This document shows, piece by piece, positions 23,411 to 32,051 of a DNA stretch of 57,065 bases. Each line of letters begins with the position of its first letter. The stretch's first letter is position 1. This stretch comes from Anaerolineales bacterium (GTDB lineage Bacteria > Chloroflexota > Anaerolineae > Anaerolineales > Villigracilaceae), in contig JAEURC010000093.1 of assembly GCA_016789025.1 (NCBI GenBank), positions 1 through 57,065 on the forward strand. The letters run 5' to 3'. The notes under the pieces were generated by a model that was not told where the DNA came from, made no database searches, and was given only the letters and a program-made list of their open reading frames with translations. A program made the position numbers and the translations under genes.

Positions 23411-24126
23411 TTACTATCGCGAATCAGCTTCAATCGTTTAGCGAAGCGATAGATGCCGCGTCCCATGCCGGTGAGTTGCACCGTCTCGCCGATATCCGCG
23501 CCGAACCCGCGCCGTCTTAAGTCGAGATATTGTTTGATCTCGGGGATCATCGAAAAAAGGAAGATCAAATTGGCGGCAAGCCCGTACCACACATACGCCA
23601 TCTCATGCGTGCGGAACCACAGCCAGATCACCAACAGCCACAAGCCGGAAAGATACGCCACGAGCAAATCGCGGATCACGATGATGCCCAGCAACATCCC
23701 GCCGAAGAACGTAACGAACGTGCCCACCCAGTCTACGGTGAACATTGCGCCATACACGGCGGTCAATCCGCGCCCGCCTTTGAAGCGATACCACACGGGC
23801 CATACATGACCCACCATGCCCGCCAGCGCGGTGACGAGGAAATAAAATTCGCCGGGATATTGAGTTTTGAAGTACAGCGTGGGCAACGCCACTTTGAGCA
23901 TATCGAGCACGGCGGTGAGAAACCCGAGTTTCGGACCACCCTGCATCGAAAGCGTAGTGGCGCTCGTTACCCCGACTTGGAATTTCTCATCGGAGTTTTG
24001 AATGTTGAGCCTCACGTTCGAGGGGTCGATGTCCGGCGCGAAGAGCCGCGCCACCACTCTCGCAAACGAGACCGAGCCGAAGAGATAGCCGATACCCGCC
24101 GCCATCAAGATCAAACTTGCGTCCAT
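23407..24126 (-). CDS. Divergent PlsY-like glycerol-3-phosphate acyltransferase family protein
   Basis: A 239-residue polytopic membrane protein. PlsY motif 1 is recognisable (YLFGSVSFARVVARL) and motif 3 is close to canonical (GHVWPVWYRFKGGRGL, with Arg for the usual Lys). Motif 2, normally GSGNxGATN, is degraded to GVTSATTL, so normal acyl-phosphate:glycerol-3-phosphate activity is uncertain. ATG 24126 has GGAGG upstream; the in-frame extension overlaps the previous gene heavily. It sits between the ATP-grasp phosphotransferase-like gene and the lipase, overlapping both. A specialised lipid pathway is plausible. Confidence 0.8.
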   Translation of the reverse strand: MDASLILMAAGIGYLFGSVSFARVVARLFAPDIDPSNVRLNIQNSDEKFQVGVTSATTLSMQGGPKLGFLTAVLDMLKVALPTLYFKTQYPGEFYFLVTALAGMVGHVWPVWYRFKGGRGLTAVYGAMFTVDWVGTFVTFFGGMLLGIIVIRDLLVAYLSGLWLLVIWLWFRTHEMAYVWYGLAANLIFLFSMIPEIKQYLDLRRRGFGADIGETVQLTGMGRGIYRFAKRLKLIRDSK

Positions 24127-26546
24127 GGTTGAGCCTCCTGATTCAAATATACGCGCCCTTGCGCGCCATCCACCAAAATCCATTCGCCTTCGCGCACGCG
24201 CTGTGTGGCGCGTTTCACGCTCACCACGGCGGGCAAGCCGTATTCGCGCGCCACAATGGCGGTGTGCGAAAGTTGCCCGCCTGTCTCTGCCACGATGCCG
24301 CCGATGCCAGCCAGCAGGGGGGTCCAGCCCACATCGGTGAACGGCACCACGAGGATATCTTCGCGGCTCAAATCCTGGGGCGCATGCGCCGGGTCGCGCA
24401 CGATCCGCGCCCGCCCTTGCACAATACCCGCGCTTCCGCTGATGCCGGTCAACACATCGGATGATTCGCCCTCGACGCTTCCACTGCGCCGAACGGAAAC
24501 GCTCCCGCGAATAACATCCGGCGGATCGAACTCCGCGTCTTTCGCCAATTCAAACTGCCTCGCCGCCACCAGCCGATTCGCCTCCTCCGCGTCCATCGCT
24601 TCATGAGAAAGCCGAACCACCTCATCGTGATTGAGGAAGAAAATATCGTCACGCGCCCGGAGTTTTCCTCGCGTAACCAAATGCTCCGCCAGGGCGAGAT
24701 AGATGCGCCGCATAAGGTGCGCATCTTCCGAGATCAACTGACTGGCGCGTTCGCGCAGATCGATATACTTCAGCGTTGCGGCGTGCAAACGTTCGAACCG
24801 ACTGCGTTGAATCGGTCTGAGATTCGATTTTACCTTTTTTAACGCAACGATTTGCCGCTCCGCCACATTCGTGAGCGTCGGCTGGGATTGGTTGGCGAGC
24901 CGGCTCACCATCTGCCACAGCATGGCTGGCGTTTCGCGCCACGAGGGTAGTGAAAAATCCGTGCCGTTTGCGCTGAGGAATCCAAAGCGTGCAATAAAGC
25001 GCTCCATGGCGGCAAGCAGGCGTTTGCCTTCGTCGCTCTTGTGTAGCGATTCTTGAATCGAGGCGATTTCCCCGGCGGCAATGATTTGTTTTTCATGGCG
25101 ATCCAAATTTCGCACAAGGCTTGCCATGTCCAGCAAGGCGTGGTTTGCGCCAAGCGCGTGAGACGGAGCCGCGCTGTTCAATAGATCGCCAGGCGCCACC
25201 TCCGGCGCGTAGCGCTGGACCATCCTTCCCAACATGCGGTTGCGCACGCTCATGTTCAATGCTGTGATGAATACATTCCACTGCGCTTCTTTATGATATT
25301 GCTTCAGTCGTTCCAACTCGGCTAGCAACTCCTCGACCTCCAACGCAGATGCGTCCAGCCGTCGGAACGGTTCAAGTTCCGTATGGCGGCGCGCAATAAA
25401 CGATGCGGCGCCGGATGCGATGCGGCTGTTCCGCCATACGAAACGCATCAGACGGAGTTTTTCAGGGATGTTGTTAAAAGAGAGAAAAGATCTATGAATT
25501 TTGGTCGGTTTTTCGCCGCGCGTGATGGTCTCGAAGAAATTGGCGGGCAAGCCGAGTTTTTCGCACGCTTTGCCGAGCAAGGTCACGTTGGCGTATGCCC
25601 GCGAGTTAATTCGCCGAACAAGCCTGGACGCGTCCACTTTGCCCTTGCCTAGTAGTTCATCGAAGATGCGGGTAAACACATTGTCTGCCATCGCCGAGGT
25701 GGTCGTTGACCATACCAACGGCTTGACCAGCCCCGGCACCATTTCGGAAACAAACCGGTTGGAGTAGGTATCCCGGTCTTGCAGTGTGGTGATCGGGCGC
25801 ACTTGCAACAGGAGGAAATCGCGCCCATCCCATGCCCATTCCACGTCTTGCGGGGAGCCTGCTTTCGCACCAACCTGCCGAACGATACGCGCAAATTCCA
25901 CGGCTTGTTCATCGGTGAGCGCGGGCGCGTCGACTGAATATTTGGTCGATGCGAGTATTCGACCCTCTGTCGAGATCAGCCAGCGATCCGGGTTCACCAG
26001 CCCGGCGGCGACCACGTCTCCCAAGCCGTGCGTTGCTTCGATGATTACCACATCTTCGCCGGAGATCGGGTCAGCCGAAAACGCCACGCCTGCCGCGCGC
26101 GCCTCCACCATCCGCTGTACAACGACCGCCATCGAGACATCGAAGATGCCGTTGTGTTGTTTGATGTATTCGCTGACGCGCGGGTTCAACATCGATGCCC
26201 AGCATGCGCGGACGGTTTTCACAACATCATTCGCCTCTTCGATGTTGAGATGGGTGTCGAGTTGACCGGCGAATGAAGCCTCGGCGCCATCTTCCCCGAC
26301 CATTGAAGAGCGGACAGCCACGCGCCCGCCAAGTTTTTGATAGGCTGTGCGAATCACTGCGTCGATTTCAGGTTGCAGTGCCGCGCTTCCAAATTGCCCG
26401 TCTATAAAAGCTTCGGTGGTGACGATGAATCCCGGCGCAGTGCGGAATCCCTGCTGGGCGATCCACAACAAACTCAGCCCCTTGCCTCCCACGTCTGATT
26501 TTGTGACTTGGCTTTCAGTGTCCAACGGAATGATGAACGATTTCAT
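24111..26546 (-). CDS. PEP synthase/rifampin-phosphotransferase-like enzyme
   Basis: An 811-residue cytosolic protein. Residues 1-260 form a PPDK-type ATP-grasp domain (VGGKGLSLLWI, VAVRSSMVGEDGAEASFAGQ, DPISGEDVVIIEATHGLGD, DVEWAWD). A divergent helical middle region follows (about 270-690). The C-terminal swivelling domain carries the phosphohistidine motif GGQLSHTAIVARE with His761, and the protein ends there. The PEP/pyruvate TIM barrel of true PEP synthase is absent. This is the architecture of rifampin phosphotransferase, which transfers the ATP beta-phosphate to a hydroxyl. The physiological acceptor is unknown; the neighbours suggest a lipid or exported molecule. It overlaps both flanking genes. 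Confidence 0.85.
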   Translation of the reverse strand: MKSFIIPLDTESQVTKSDVGGKGLSLLWIAQQGFRTAPGFIVTTEAFIDGQFGSAALQPEIDAVIRTAYQKLGGRVAVRSSMVGEDGAEASFAGQLDTHLNIEEANDVVKTVRACWASMLNPRVSEYIKQHNGIFDVSMAVVVQRMVEARAAGVAFSADPISGEDVVIIEATHGLGDVVAAGLVNPDRWLISTEGRILASTKYSVDAPALTDEQAVEFARIVRQVGAKAGSPQDVEWAWDGRDFLLLQVRPITTLQDRDTYSNRFVSEMVPGLVKPLVWSTTTSAMADNVFTRIFDELLGKGKVDASRLVRRINSRAYANVTLLGKACEKLGLPANFFETITRGEKPTKIHRSFLSFNNIPEKLRLMRFVWRNSRIASGAASFIARRHTELEPFRRLDASALEVEELLAELERLKQYHKEAQWNVFITALNMSVRNRMLGRMVQRYAPEVAPGDLLNSAAPSHALGANHALLDMASLVRNLDRHEKQIIAAGEIASIQESLHKSDEGKRLLAAMERFIARFGFLSANGTDFSLPSWRETPAMLWQMVSRLANQSQPTLTNVAERQIVALKKVKSNLRPIQRSRFERLHAATLKYIDLRERASQLISEDAHLMRRIYLALAEHLVTRGKLRARDDIFFLNHDEVVRLSHEAMDAEEANRLVAARQFELAKDAEFDPPDVIRGSVSVRRSGSVEGESSDVLTGISGSAGIVQGRARIVRDPAHAPQDLSREDILVVPFTDVGWTPLLAGIGGIVAETGGQLSHTAIVAREYGLPAVVSVKRATQRVREGEWILVDGAQGRVYLNQEAQPWTQV

Positions 26547-29128
26547 TCGAATTGAATCGCCTCGATAATTCGCAACCGCGCCGCGCGCGCCGCAGGCAGG
26601 ATCGCCGCCAGCTGTGAAACGAACAACGCGATGACCAGGCTGACGATGATTCCCTGCGTGGGGAGAATATAGGTCAGATCGTAGCCCGCAGTGGCGTTCA
26701 CTGTCGATATCACCACCCGTGATTGGAACAAGCCGAAGAGTAACCCCAGCCCGCCGCCGATAACGCCGATGAGCAGGGCTTCGGCAAGGATCATCTTGGT
26801 CATTTGCCAGCGCGTCATGCCGAGACTGCGCAACATGCCGAGTTCGCGCGTGCGTTCGAGCACATTCATGGTCATGGTGTTCACCACGCCCAGCGACGCG
26901 ACGATCATGGCAATGAACGCCAACACATCGAACAGACTGCTAGTCTGCCCGATCAGGTTCAGCGCGCTTGATTTCAGCGTCTGATTCGATTGAATGGTCA
27001 GGTTGCGACGCTTGCCGTAGAGTTTGTCGATCTGTTGTTGCACGGCGGTTTCATCGGCGCCCGCCTCCACTTGAACAAGATACGCGCTCGCGTCGTTGAC
27101 CTGAAAATAGCGTTTCAAGTCGCGCCAACTGCCTTGCACTACCATGCCTCGGTTGTAATAGTCCACCACGATGGCGGCAATTTTGAATTTACGTTCACCG
27201 CGGCGGGTTTTCAGTGTGAGCGTGTCGCCCTGCTTTAACTCATATTTCTCGGCAAGCACGCTTGAAACGAAGATGGTATCTCCGCCTGCAAGTTGGGCGA
27301 GAAAATCTGCCGGGTTGCCTACACTGTCAGTGAACGCGAACGAAGTGACCTGTGAGTATGAAGCGGGGTCGACGGCGGTGAGGGCGAGCGGCTCAGTCTC
27401 CCCGTCGGGTTTGACGCGCTTGACATCGAGGTAGCGGATGGGAGTCACCGCATCCACCCCGGGAACGGCGGCTAACTTCGCCTGTAGATCGTTCCGCATG
27501 GGGATGGAGGAGAACACGAAGAGGTCGCCGCCGATATACACGTCGATCCAACTGCGGATGTCGCGATCGAAAGCGATAGTCACCGCGCGGATGCTGAGGA
27601 TCATTGCCACGCCGATCATCAGCGCGGCGACGGTCAGCGCTGTGCGCCAGCGCGAACGCTCGATGTTGCGGCTTCCCAGTTGTCCCTCGCGCCCGTACAT
27701 GCGGCGTACTGTGGCACGCGTAAGTCGTTCCCATAGCCCAACCGAGGCGGGAATGAGCAATGCGCCGCCGAACATCATGCCGAGTACCGCCCTGTTGTTG
27801 ATGCGGCTCCCGAACGGTTCGGGGATGGGGAGCAGGAAGATCACAATGAGCGAACCCACCATAACCGCGGCGCCAACTCGAAGCCCGCGTTGTATCGCGG
27901 AAGTGTCGTCGCTGTTGCCGCGAATGCGTAACGCCTCAAGCGGTGAGATGCGTCCTGCCTGCCACGCGGGGATGACCGTTGCCAATAGTGTGACAATAAT
28001 ACCGATGCCCGCGCTGGTGACCAGCGCCGAAACGGGGATGGCAACATCGCTCACATCCTGCGCGAGGAATACCTCGGTCACGCGGATCAACCCGCGCGCG
28101 AGCAAAATTCCCAAACCGATGCCGATGGCAGAGCCCGCGATGGAGAGCGTAACCGCCTCCAGCAGGATCTGTTTCATCATTTGCCAGCGGGTCATGCCGA
28201 GCGTGCGCAACATGCCGATTTCGCGCGTGCGTTCGATGACGGTCATCGAAAACGCGTTGTAGATGAGGAATGCCCCCGCGAAGATGGCGATGATGCTGAA
28301 AATGTTCAAGCCGGTTTGATAGCCGCTCACCATTTGCGACACGCGCTTGCCTTGCGTGGCGGGGAAGATCACCGAATATTGCACGCCGATGCGGTCTTGC
28401 AGGCTGGCTTTTAGCGCGTCGAGTTCCTGCGGCGAGCGGTTCTCCTCTGCGGCGAGGATGTCCACCTGGTCGAGTTCGTTTGGGCGTTCGAAAATCTTTT
28501 GCGCTGTGTCGAGCGGAACGACCCCGAATGCGCCATTGTTTAACTGCCCGGGTCCCTCGCGCGAGATCAAGCCGATAATTTTCAAACGCGCGTTCCCCGC
28601 CGGTGTGCGGATGGTGACGCTCTTCCCCAATTGCAGGTTGTTCTCTTCAGCGAACTCTCGCACCAGCACGATGTGAAATTCGTTGGGGTCTTCGGTGAGG
28701 AATGTTCCCGCTTCGAGTTTGTAATCGCGCACAAGCGTGTCTTTTGCCGGGTCGATGCCATACACCAGCAGTCCGCCCGGCACAATGCCGAAGAAACTAA
28801 CATTGAATTCATTGCGTTGGGAATCGTCGGCGAGCAGGGTCTGCGATTGGATGAGCGGAACGGCGGCAGACACACCCGCGACTGATTCGATGCGATACAA
28901 AATCCCCTCGTCGAATCCGCCCAGCGTGAGGTCGGCGTTGGTGACCACCAGGTTGGTCCTGCCGGAGGATTCGCTGAATAACCGCGTGATGGCGGCAAGC
29001 GTGCTTCTGTTGGTGATGTTGATGCTGAGGATCACCGCCACGCCAAGCACAATGCCAAAGGTGGTGAGCAGGGTGCGCAGGGGACGGGCAACCAACGAAC
29101 GGATCGCCAGCAGGATGTTTTGAATCAT
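26543..29128 (-). CDS. FtsX-family ABC transporter permease (second exporter)
   Basis: An 861-residue inner-membrane protein with duplicated MacB/FtsX architecture. An N-terminal helix is followed by a periplasmic domain, then the first FtsX core (MTVIERTREIGMLRTLGMTRWQM). The second half repeats the order and ends in a core with the near-identical motif MNVLERTRELGMLRSLGMTRWQM. Its partner is the ATPase encoded at 29362-30117; an adaptor is at 32052-33098. The stop overlaps the phosphotransferase-like start by 4 nt, tying export to that enzyme. Confidence 0.92.
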   Translation of the reverse strand: MIQNILLAIRSLVARPLRTLLTTFGIVLGVAVILSINITNRSTLAAITRLFSESSGRTNLVVTNADLTLGGFDEGILYRIESVAGVSAAVPLIQSQTLLADDSQRNEFNVSFFGIVPGGLLVYGIDPAKDTLVRDYKLEAGTFLTEDPNEFHIVLVREFAEENNLQLGKSVTIRTPAGNARLKIIGLISREGPGQLNNGAFGVVPLDTAQKIFERPNELDQVDILAAEENRSPQELDALKASLQDRIGVQYSVIFPATQGKRVSQMVSGYQTGLNIFSIIAIFAGAFLIYNAFSMTVIERTREIGMLRTLGMTRWQMMKQILLEAVTLSIAGSAIGIGLGILLARGLIRVTEVFLAQDVSDVAIPVSALVTSAGIGIIVTLLATVIPAWQAGRISPLEALRIRGNSDDTSAIQRGLRVGAAVMVGSLIVIFLLPIPEPFGSRINNRAVLGMMFGGALLIPASVGLWERLTRATVRRMYGREGQLGSRNIERSRWRTALTVAALMIGVAMILSIRAVTIAFDRDIRSWIDVYIGGDLFVFSSIPMRNDLQAKLAAVPGVDAVTPIRYLDVKRVKPDGETEPLALTAVDPASYSQVTSFAFTDSVGNPADFLAQLAGGDTIFVSSVLAEKYELKQGDTLTLKTRRGERKFKIAAIVVDYYNRGMVVQGSWRDLKRYFQVNDASAYLVQVEAGADETAVQQQIDKLYGKRRNLTIQSNQTLKSSALNLIGQTSSLFDVLAFIAMIVASLGVVNTMTMNVLERTRELGMLRSLGMTRWQMTKMILAEALLIGVIGGGLGLLFGLFQSRVVISTVNATAGYDLTYILPTQGIIVSLVIALFVSQLAAILPAARAARLRIIEAIQFE

Positions 29129-29187
29129 GTTGGTTTATCTGCGTCGAGAACCTAATTTTGTGGGAGTGGCGAATTGAGTGTGTTAAG

Positions 29188-29250
29188 CCACAGAGCCCAC
29201 AGAGAAATAAGAGAATTTTCTCAATGATCTCGGTGAACTCTGTGGCGAAG
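29188..29250. repeat. 9-bp-phased palindrome CCACAGAGN
   Basis: Seven 9-bp words in one phase: CCACAGAGC, CCACAGAGA and AATAAGAGA, then ATTTTCTCA, ATGATCTCG, GTGAACTCT and GTGGCGAAG. The last words are the complement of the first. It occupies most of the 233-bp gap between the ATPase and the permease, where I see no other feature. Confidence 0.7.
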
Positions 29251-29361
29251 CAAGGGTTTCACTCACTCTGTTAGACGCTCCCAATTTCACGATCTATTGA
29301 TTCTATGAAGCAATTGGCTGCTTTGCTTGATTCTCGTCCGCGCTTCTTTTCGGACGCGAGG

Positions 29362-30117
29362 TTAATTCCGCTCTGGGAGGTTTTCCATCGTTTTGAGAAT
29401 CGTACTAAGGCGCTCATCCACCTTCATCGACTTCTTGAAGCGGAGTTCTTTGGCAATGAGTCCGTCTCGCAGGAAGACCGCCCGATCGGCGTATGCCGCG
29501 GCGCGCGGATCGTGTGTGACCACAATGGTCGTTTGCTGGAGTTCGTCGCATGAACGGCGCAGAAGTTCCATGATGGCTGTGCTGTTCTTTGAATCGAGGT
29601 TGCCTGTCGGTTCGTCTGCCAGCACGATGGAAGGCTGTGTTACCAAAGCGCGGGCGATTGCCACGCGTTGTTGTTCGCCGCCCGAAAGTTGATCGGGTTT
29701 GTGGCGGCGCCGTTCCTCCAACCCCACGTGCCGAAGAAGCGTGGTGATTTGCTCTTGATAGGCGTTCAAATCTTTGCCGTCGATGGTAAAAGGCAGAGCC
29801 ACGTTCTCCTCGGTGGACAGGGTGGGCAACAGGTTGAAGAATTGGAAGATGAAGCCGATGTTGCGGCGGCGGACGAGCGTCACTTTGTCGTCATCGAGCA
29901 GGGAGAGTTGCATTCCGGCGAGGGTCACTTCGCCGTCGGTGGGGCGGTCCAGCCCGCCGATGAGATGCAGGAGCGTGGATTTTCCGCTTCCGCTCCTGCC
30001 CATGAGCGCGACGAACTCGCCTTTTTCGATGGCGAAATCCACGCCTGCCAGAGCGTGGACGGTATGCTCTCCTAGTTGGAAAATTTTTCGCAGGGCTTTT
30101 GCTTCGAGGATCGGCAT
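29362..30117 (-). CDS. ABC transporter ATP-binding protein (LolD/MacB type, second exporter)
   Basis: A 251-residue ATPase with complete motifs: Walker A GRSGSGKST, Q-loop FQFFNLLPTLS, signature [15 protein letters not shown], Walker B IVLADEPTGNLD and switch histidine in VVTHDPRAA. The extra C-terminal tail of about 25 residues is polar. It lies 3 nt downstream of the PucC-like gene and upstream of the permease in the same orientation. Confidence 0.95.
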   Translation of the reverse strand: MPILEAKALRKIFQLGEHTVHALAGVDFAIEKGEFVALMGRSGSGKSTLLHLIGGLDRPTDGEVTLAGMQLSLLDDDKVTLVRRRNIGFIFQFFNLLPTLSTEENVALPFTIDGKDLNAYQEQITTLLRHVGLEERRRHKPDQLSGGEQQRVAIARALVTQPSIVLADEPTGNLDSKNSTAIMELLRRSCDELQQTTIVVTHDPRAAAYADRAVFLRDGLIAKELRFKKSMKVDERLSTILKTMENLPERN

Positions 30118-30120
30118 GGT

Positions 30121-31503
30121 TTATAAACCGAGTTCGGCGGTGGATAGGTCAGAGTCGGCGGAAAGGCGCCCAACGCGTTGGCCGAACCCGATCACATCGA
30201 CACGGGCGAGCGCGTAGATAGAAATTGCAAGCCCGATGGCTTCAAAAAGGAAGATCAAGCCGTAGGTTGTGGTTGCCGATCCTGTGAGGGAGAGGAATAC
30301 ATCGCGGAAAATGCCGCCTAAGGCGATGCCAATTCCACGGGAGAGGAGAACGCAGATCGTCCATAAGCCGAGATACATTCCCGCTTCCGAGTCGGAGGTC
30401 ATGGCGACGAGCAGGCTGAATGCGCCGAAGGTATATAAGCCGAAGCCAGCGCCGAAGATCAGTAGTGAGAGTTGTAATAAGCGCAGTTGCGCGCCAAATG
30501 CGGCAAGCGCCAGAATGCCCATCCCTGCCGCCATGATTCCCAGCCCAATCTTGGTCAGGCGCACATTTTTTTCCGCGGCTCGCTTGCGGAAGCGGATAGC
30601 GCATCCGATCAGAAAGATGACGGTGGCGGTTTGCCAATAGGCGGAGTAGCGCGTGGTTTGCTCAATATCCTGCCCAAGCACTTGCGCGCCGAAGGGTTCG
30701 AGAATCGCTTCCTGCATCCATGCGGCCAGGGTGGCAATTGCAAGGAAGGCAAAGAAGCGGCGGGTATCCAAATCCTTCCAGATCGCGCGCAATGCCTTGC
30801 CAAAATGAAGCGTGGATTCGGCTTTGCCCGCGCGCGGGCTGGCAAACCTGCGTTCGATTCCCGCAACGGCGAAGAACCAGAAGAACGCGCTGATCGCCAT
30901 GACCGTCAGCGATACCGACCAGAATGTTTCGAGACTGAATTCGCGCATGGCTCTGCCGAGGCTGATCGCCGCGATAGGGAACATGACGATTAGCGCCGTT
31001 TCGATCACGCTGACCGCGAACCCCTGTCGTGGTTTGGGAACGGAATCTCTCACGAGGGCAAGAAAGTTTCCCCCGGAGAGCAATGTGCCGGTGCCGTACA
31101 TCAAGAAACAGGCGATGGCGATCAACCAGCCGCTTGGGTCGTTTCGATCGGCGACGAAGCGCGAAAGGCTGAGAGGCAACAGCGGATAGGAAAGGACGAT
31201 CAGGAACCGTCCGCCCCAAACATACGGCGTGCGATGAAACCCCAGCCATGGGCGCGTGTCGGACCAATATCCGGCCAGCAGGCTAAGAGGCGCGAGAAGA
31301 TAGCGCAGGGCGATCAACAGCCCCACCGGCGCGGCATTCAGCCCCAATTCGTTGATCATGATGCGGTTCCACACACTGGTGACGAGGATATCGCCCAGCG
31401 CGGAACCGATTTGAAAGGTTGCCAACCGCAAGAGGCGCGCGAAACGATACGCGCTTTCTGTTGCTCCTGCCTGCACCGCCACCTCGGAGGATGTTGTGTT
31501 CAT
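30121..31503 (-). CDS. MFS carrier of the PucC/BCD family
   Basis: A 460-residue protein with twelve predicted membrane helices. The N-terminal half resembles the PucC/bacteriochlorophyll-delivery family (WNRIMINELGLNAAPVGLL, AGYWSDTRPWLGFHRTPYVW). In phototrophs these proteins help insert chlorophyll-type pigments. No photosynthesis gene is present in this window, so a role with other tetrapyrroles or amphiphiles is more likely. It sits 15 nt after the ABM-fold gene and 3 nt before the ABC ATPase. Confidence 0.8.
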   Translation of the reverse strand: MNTTSSEVAVQAGATESAYRFARLLRLATFQIGSALGDILVTSVWNRIMINELGLNAAPVGLLIALRYLLAPLSLLAGYWSDTRPWLGFHRTPYVWGGRFLIVLSYPLLPLSLSRFVADRNDPSGWLIAIACFLMYGTGTLLSGGNFLALVRDSVPKPRQGFAVSVIETALIVMFPIAAISLGRAMREFSLETFWSVSLTVMAISAFFWFFAVAGIERRFASPRAGKAESTLHFGKALRAIWKDLDTRRFFAFLAIATLAAWMQEAILEPFGAQVLGQDIEQTTRYSAYWQTATVIFLIGCAIRFRKRAAEKNVRLTKIGLGIMAAGMGILALAAFGAQLRLLQLSLLIFGAGFGLYTFGAFSLLVAMTSDSEAGMYLGLWTICVLLSRGIGIALGGIFRDVFLSLTGSATTTYGLIFLFEAIGLAISIYALARVDVIGFGQRVGRLSADSDLSTAELGL

Positions 31504-31518
31504 GCGATGTTCATGCGT

Positions 31519-31818
31519 CTAGCGCATGTCGCGTTCGTGACCGTATACCTTGTGGCTTGGGCGTCGCACAAGAAGTTCCGCCTTGCCCCAGTTGGTCACT
31601 TGCCTGAACACATCGCTCTGTACGAAGGAGCTGAAAGCATCCTTCGACGACCATTCTGAAATGATCGCGTACGAGTTTGGCTCGCGCACGCGATGGTACA
31701 GATAGCTGTTCACATGCTCCGGGGTTTTTGAGAGCAGTTCGAGAATCTTATCCACTGCCTCTTCGAATACCTTTTCCTTGCCGAGAATTACATCGTAGTA
31801 AAGACCAACGGTAACCAT
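31519..31818 (-). CDS. ABM-fold (antibiotic biosynthesis monooxygenase-like) small protein
   Basis: A 99-residue protein with the ABM dimeric ferredoxin-like pattern: an initial strand VTVGLYYDVILGKEKVFEEAVD, a middle helix, SYAIISEWSSKDAFSSFVQ and a short tail. The fold includes quinol monooxygenases and IsdG-like haem-degrading enzymes; catalytic residues cannot be assigned with confidence. AAGGAG lies 9 nt before ATG 31818. Co-transcription with a PucC-like carrier would fit tetrapyrrole handling, but that is inference. Confidence 0.75.
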   Translation of the reverse strand: MVTVGLYYDVILGKEKVFEEAVDKILELLSKTPEHVNSYLYHRVREPNSYAIISEWSSKDAFSSFVQSDVFRQVTNWGKAELLVRRPSHKVYGHERDMR

Positions 31819-31904
31819 GGGGTTGCATCTCCTTTTGAAAAAATATTATTGGGCGTATAAATTTTAAGCAGAAATCTAACAACTCACAAGGAGATTGTCA
31901 GATT

Positions 31905-32030
31905 GTGTAACCTCTTATCAGGATAGGTCTCTTGCGAAAGTCTCTTCGTCACACACCTGCCTCGAACACAGGTATGTGGTCAAAGATCTCAGCGGACTTC
32001 GCGACGAAGCAAATTCACTTCTGCAAGATG
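31905..32030. repeat. Imperfect hairpins between the ABM gene and the adaptor gene
   Basis: The gap holds CACACCTG paired with CAGGTATGTG and an outer pair around GCGAAAGTCTCTTCGTC and GGACTTCGCGACGAAG. No ORF is credible here. The other side of the gap (31820-31862) carries the ABM ribosome-binding site and a TTGTTA/TATACG promoter candidate. Confidence 0.4.
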
Positions 32031-32051
32031 TTTGATGAAATGTTTGTCCTT

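Noticed and set aside
24111..26546. Rifampin resistance gene or PEP synthase
   Set aside because: The PEP-binding barrel is missing, and the operon context does not point to antibiotic resistance; only the general enzyme class is supported.
30121..31503. Evidence of phototrophy from the PucC-like carrier
   Set aside because: No reaction-centre, antenna or bacteriochlorophyll gene is found in 57 kb; the family also occurs outside phototrophs.
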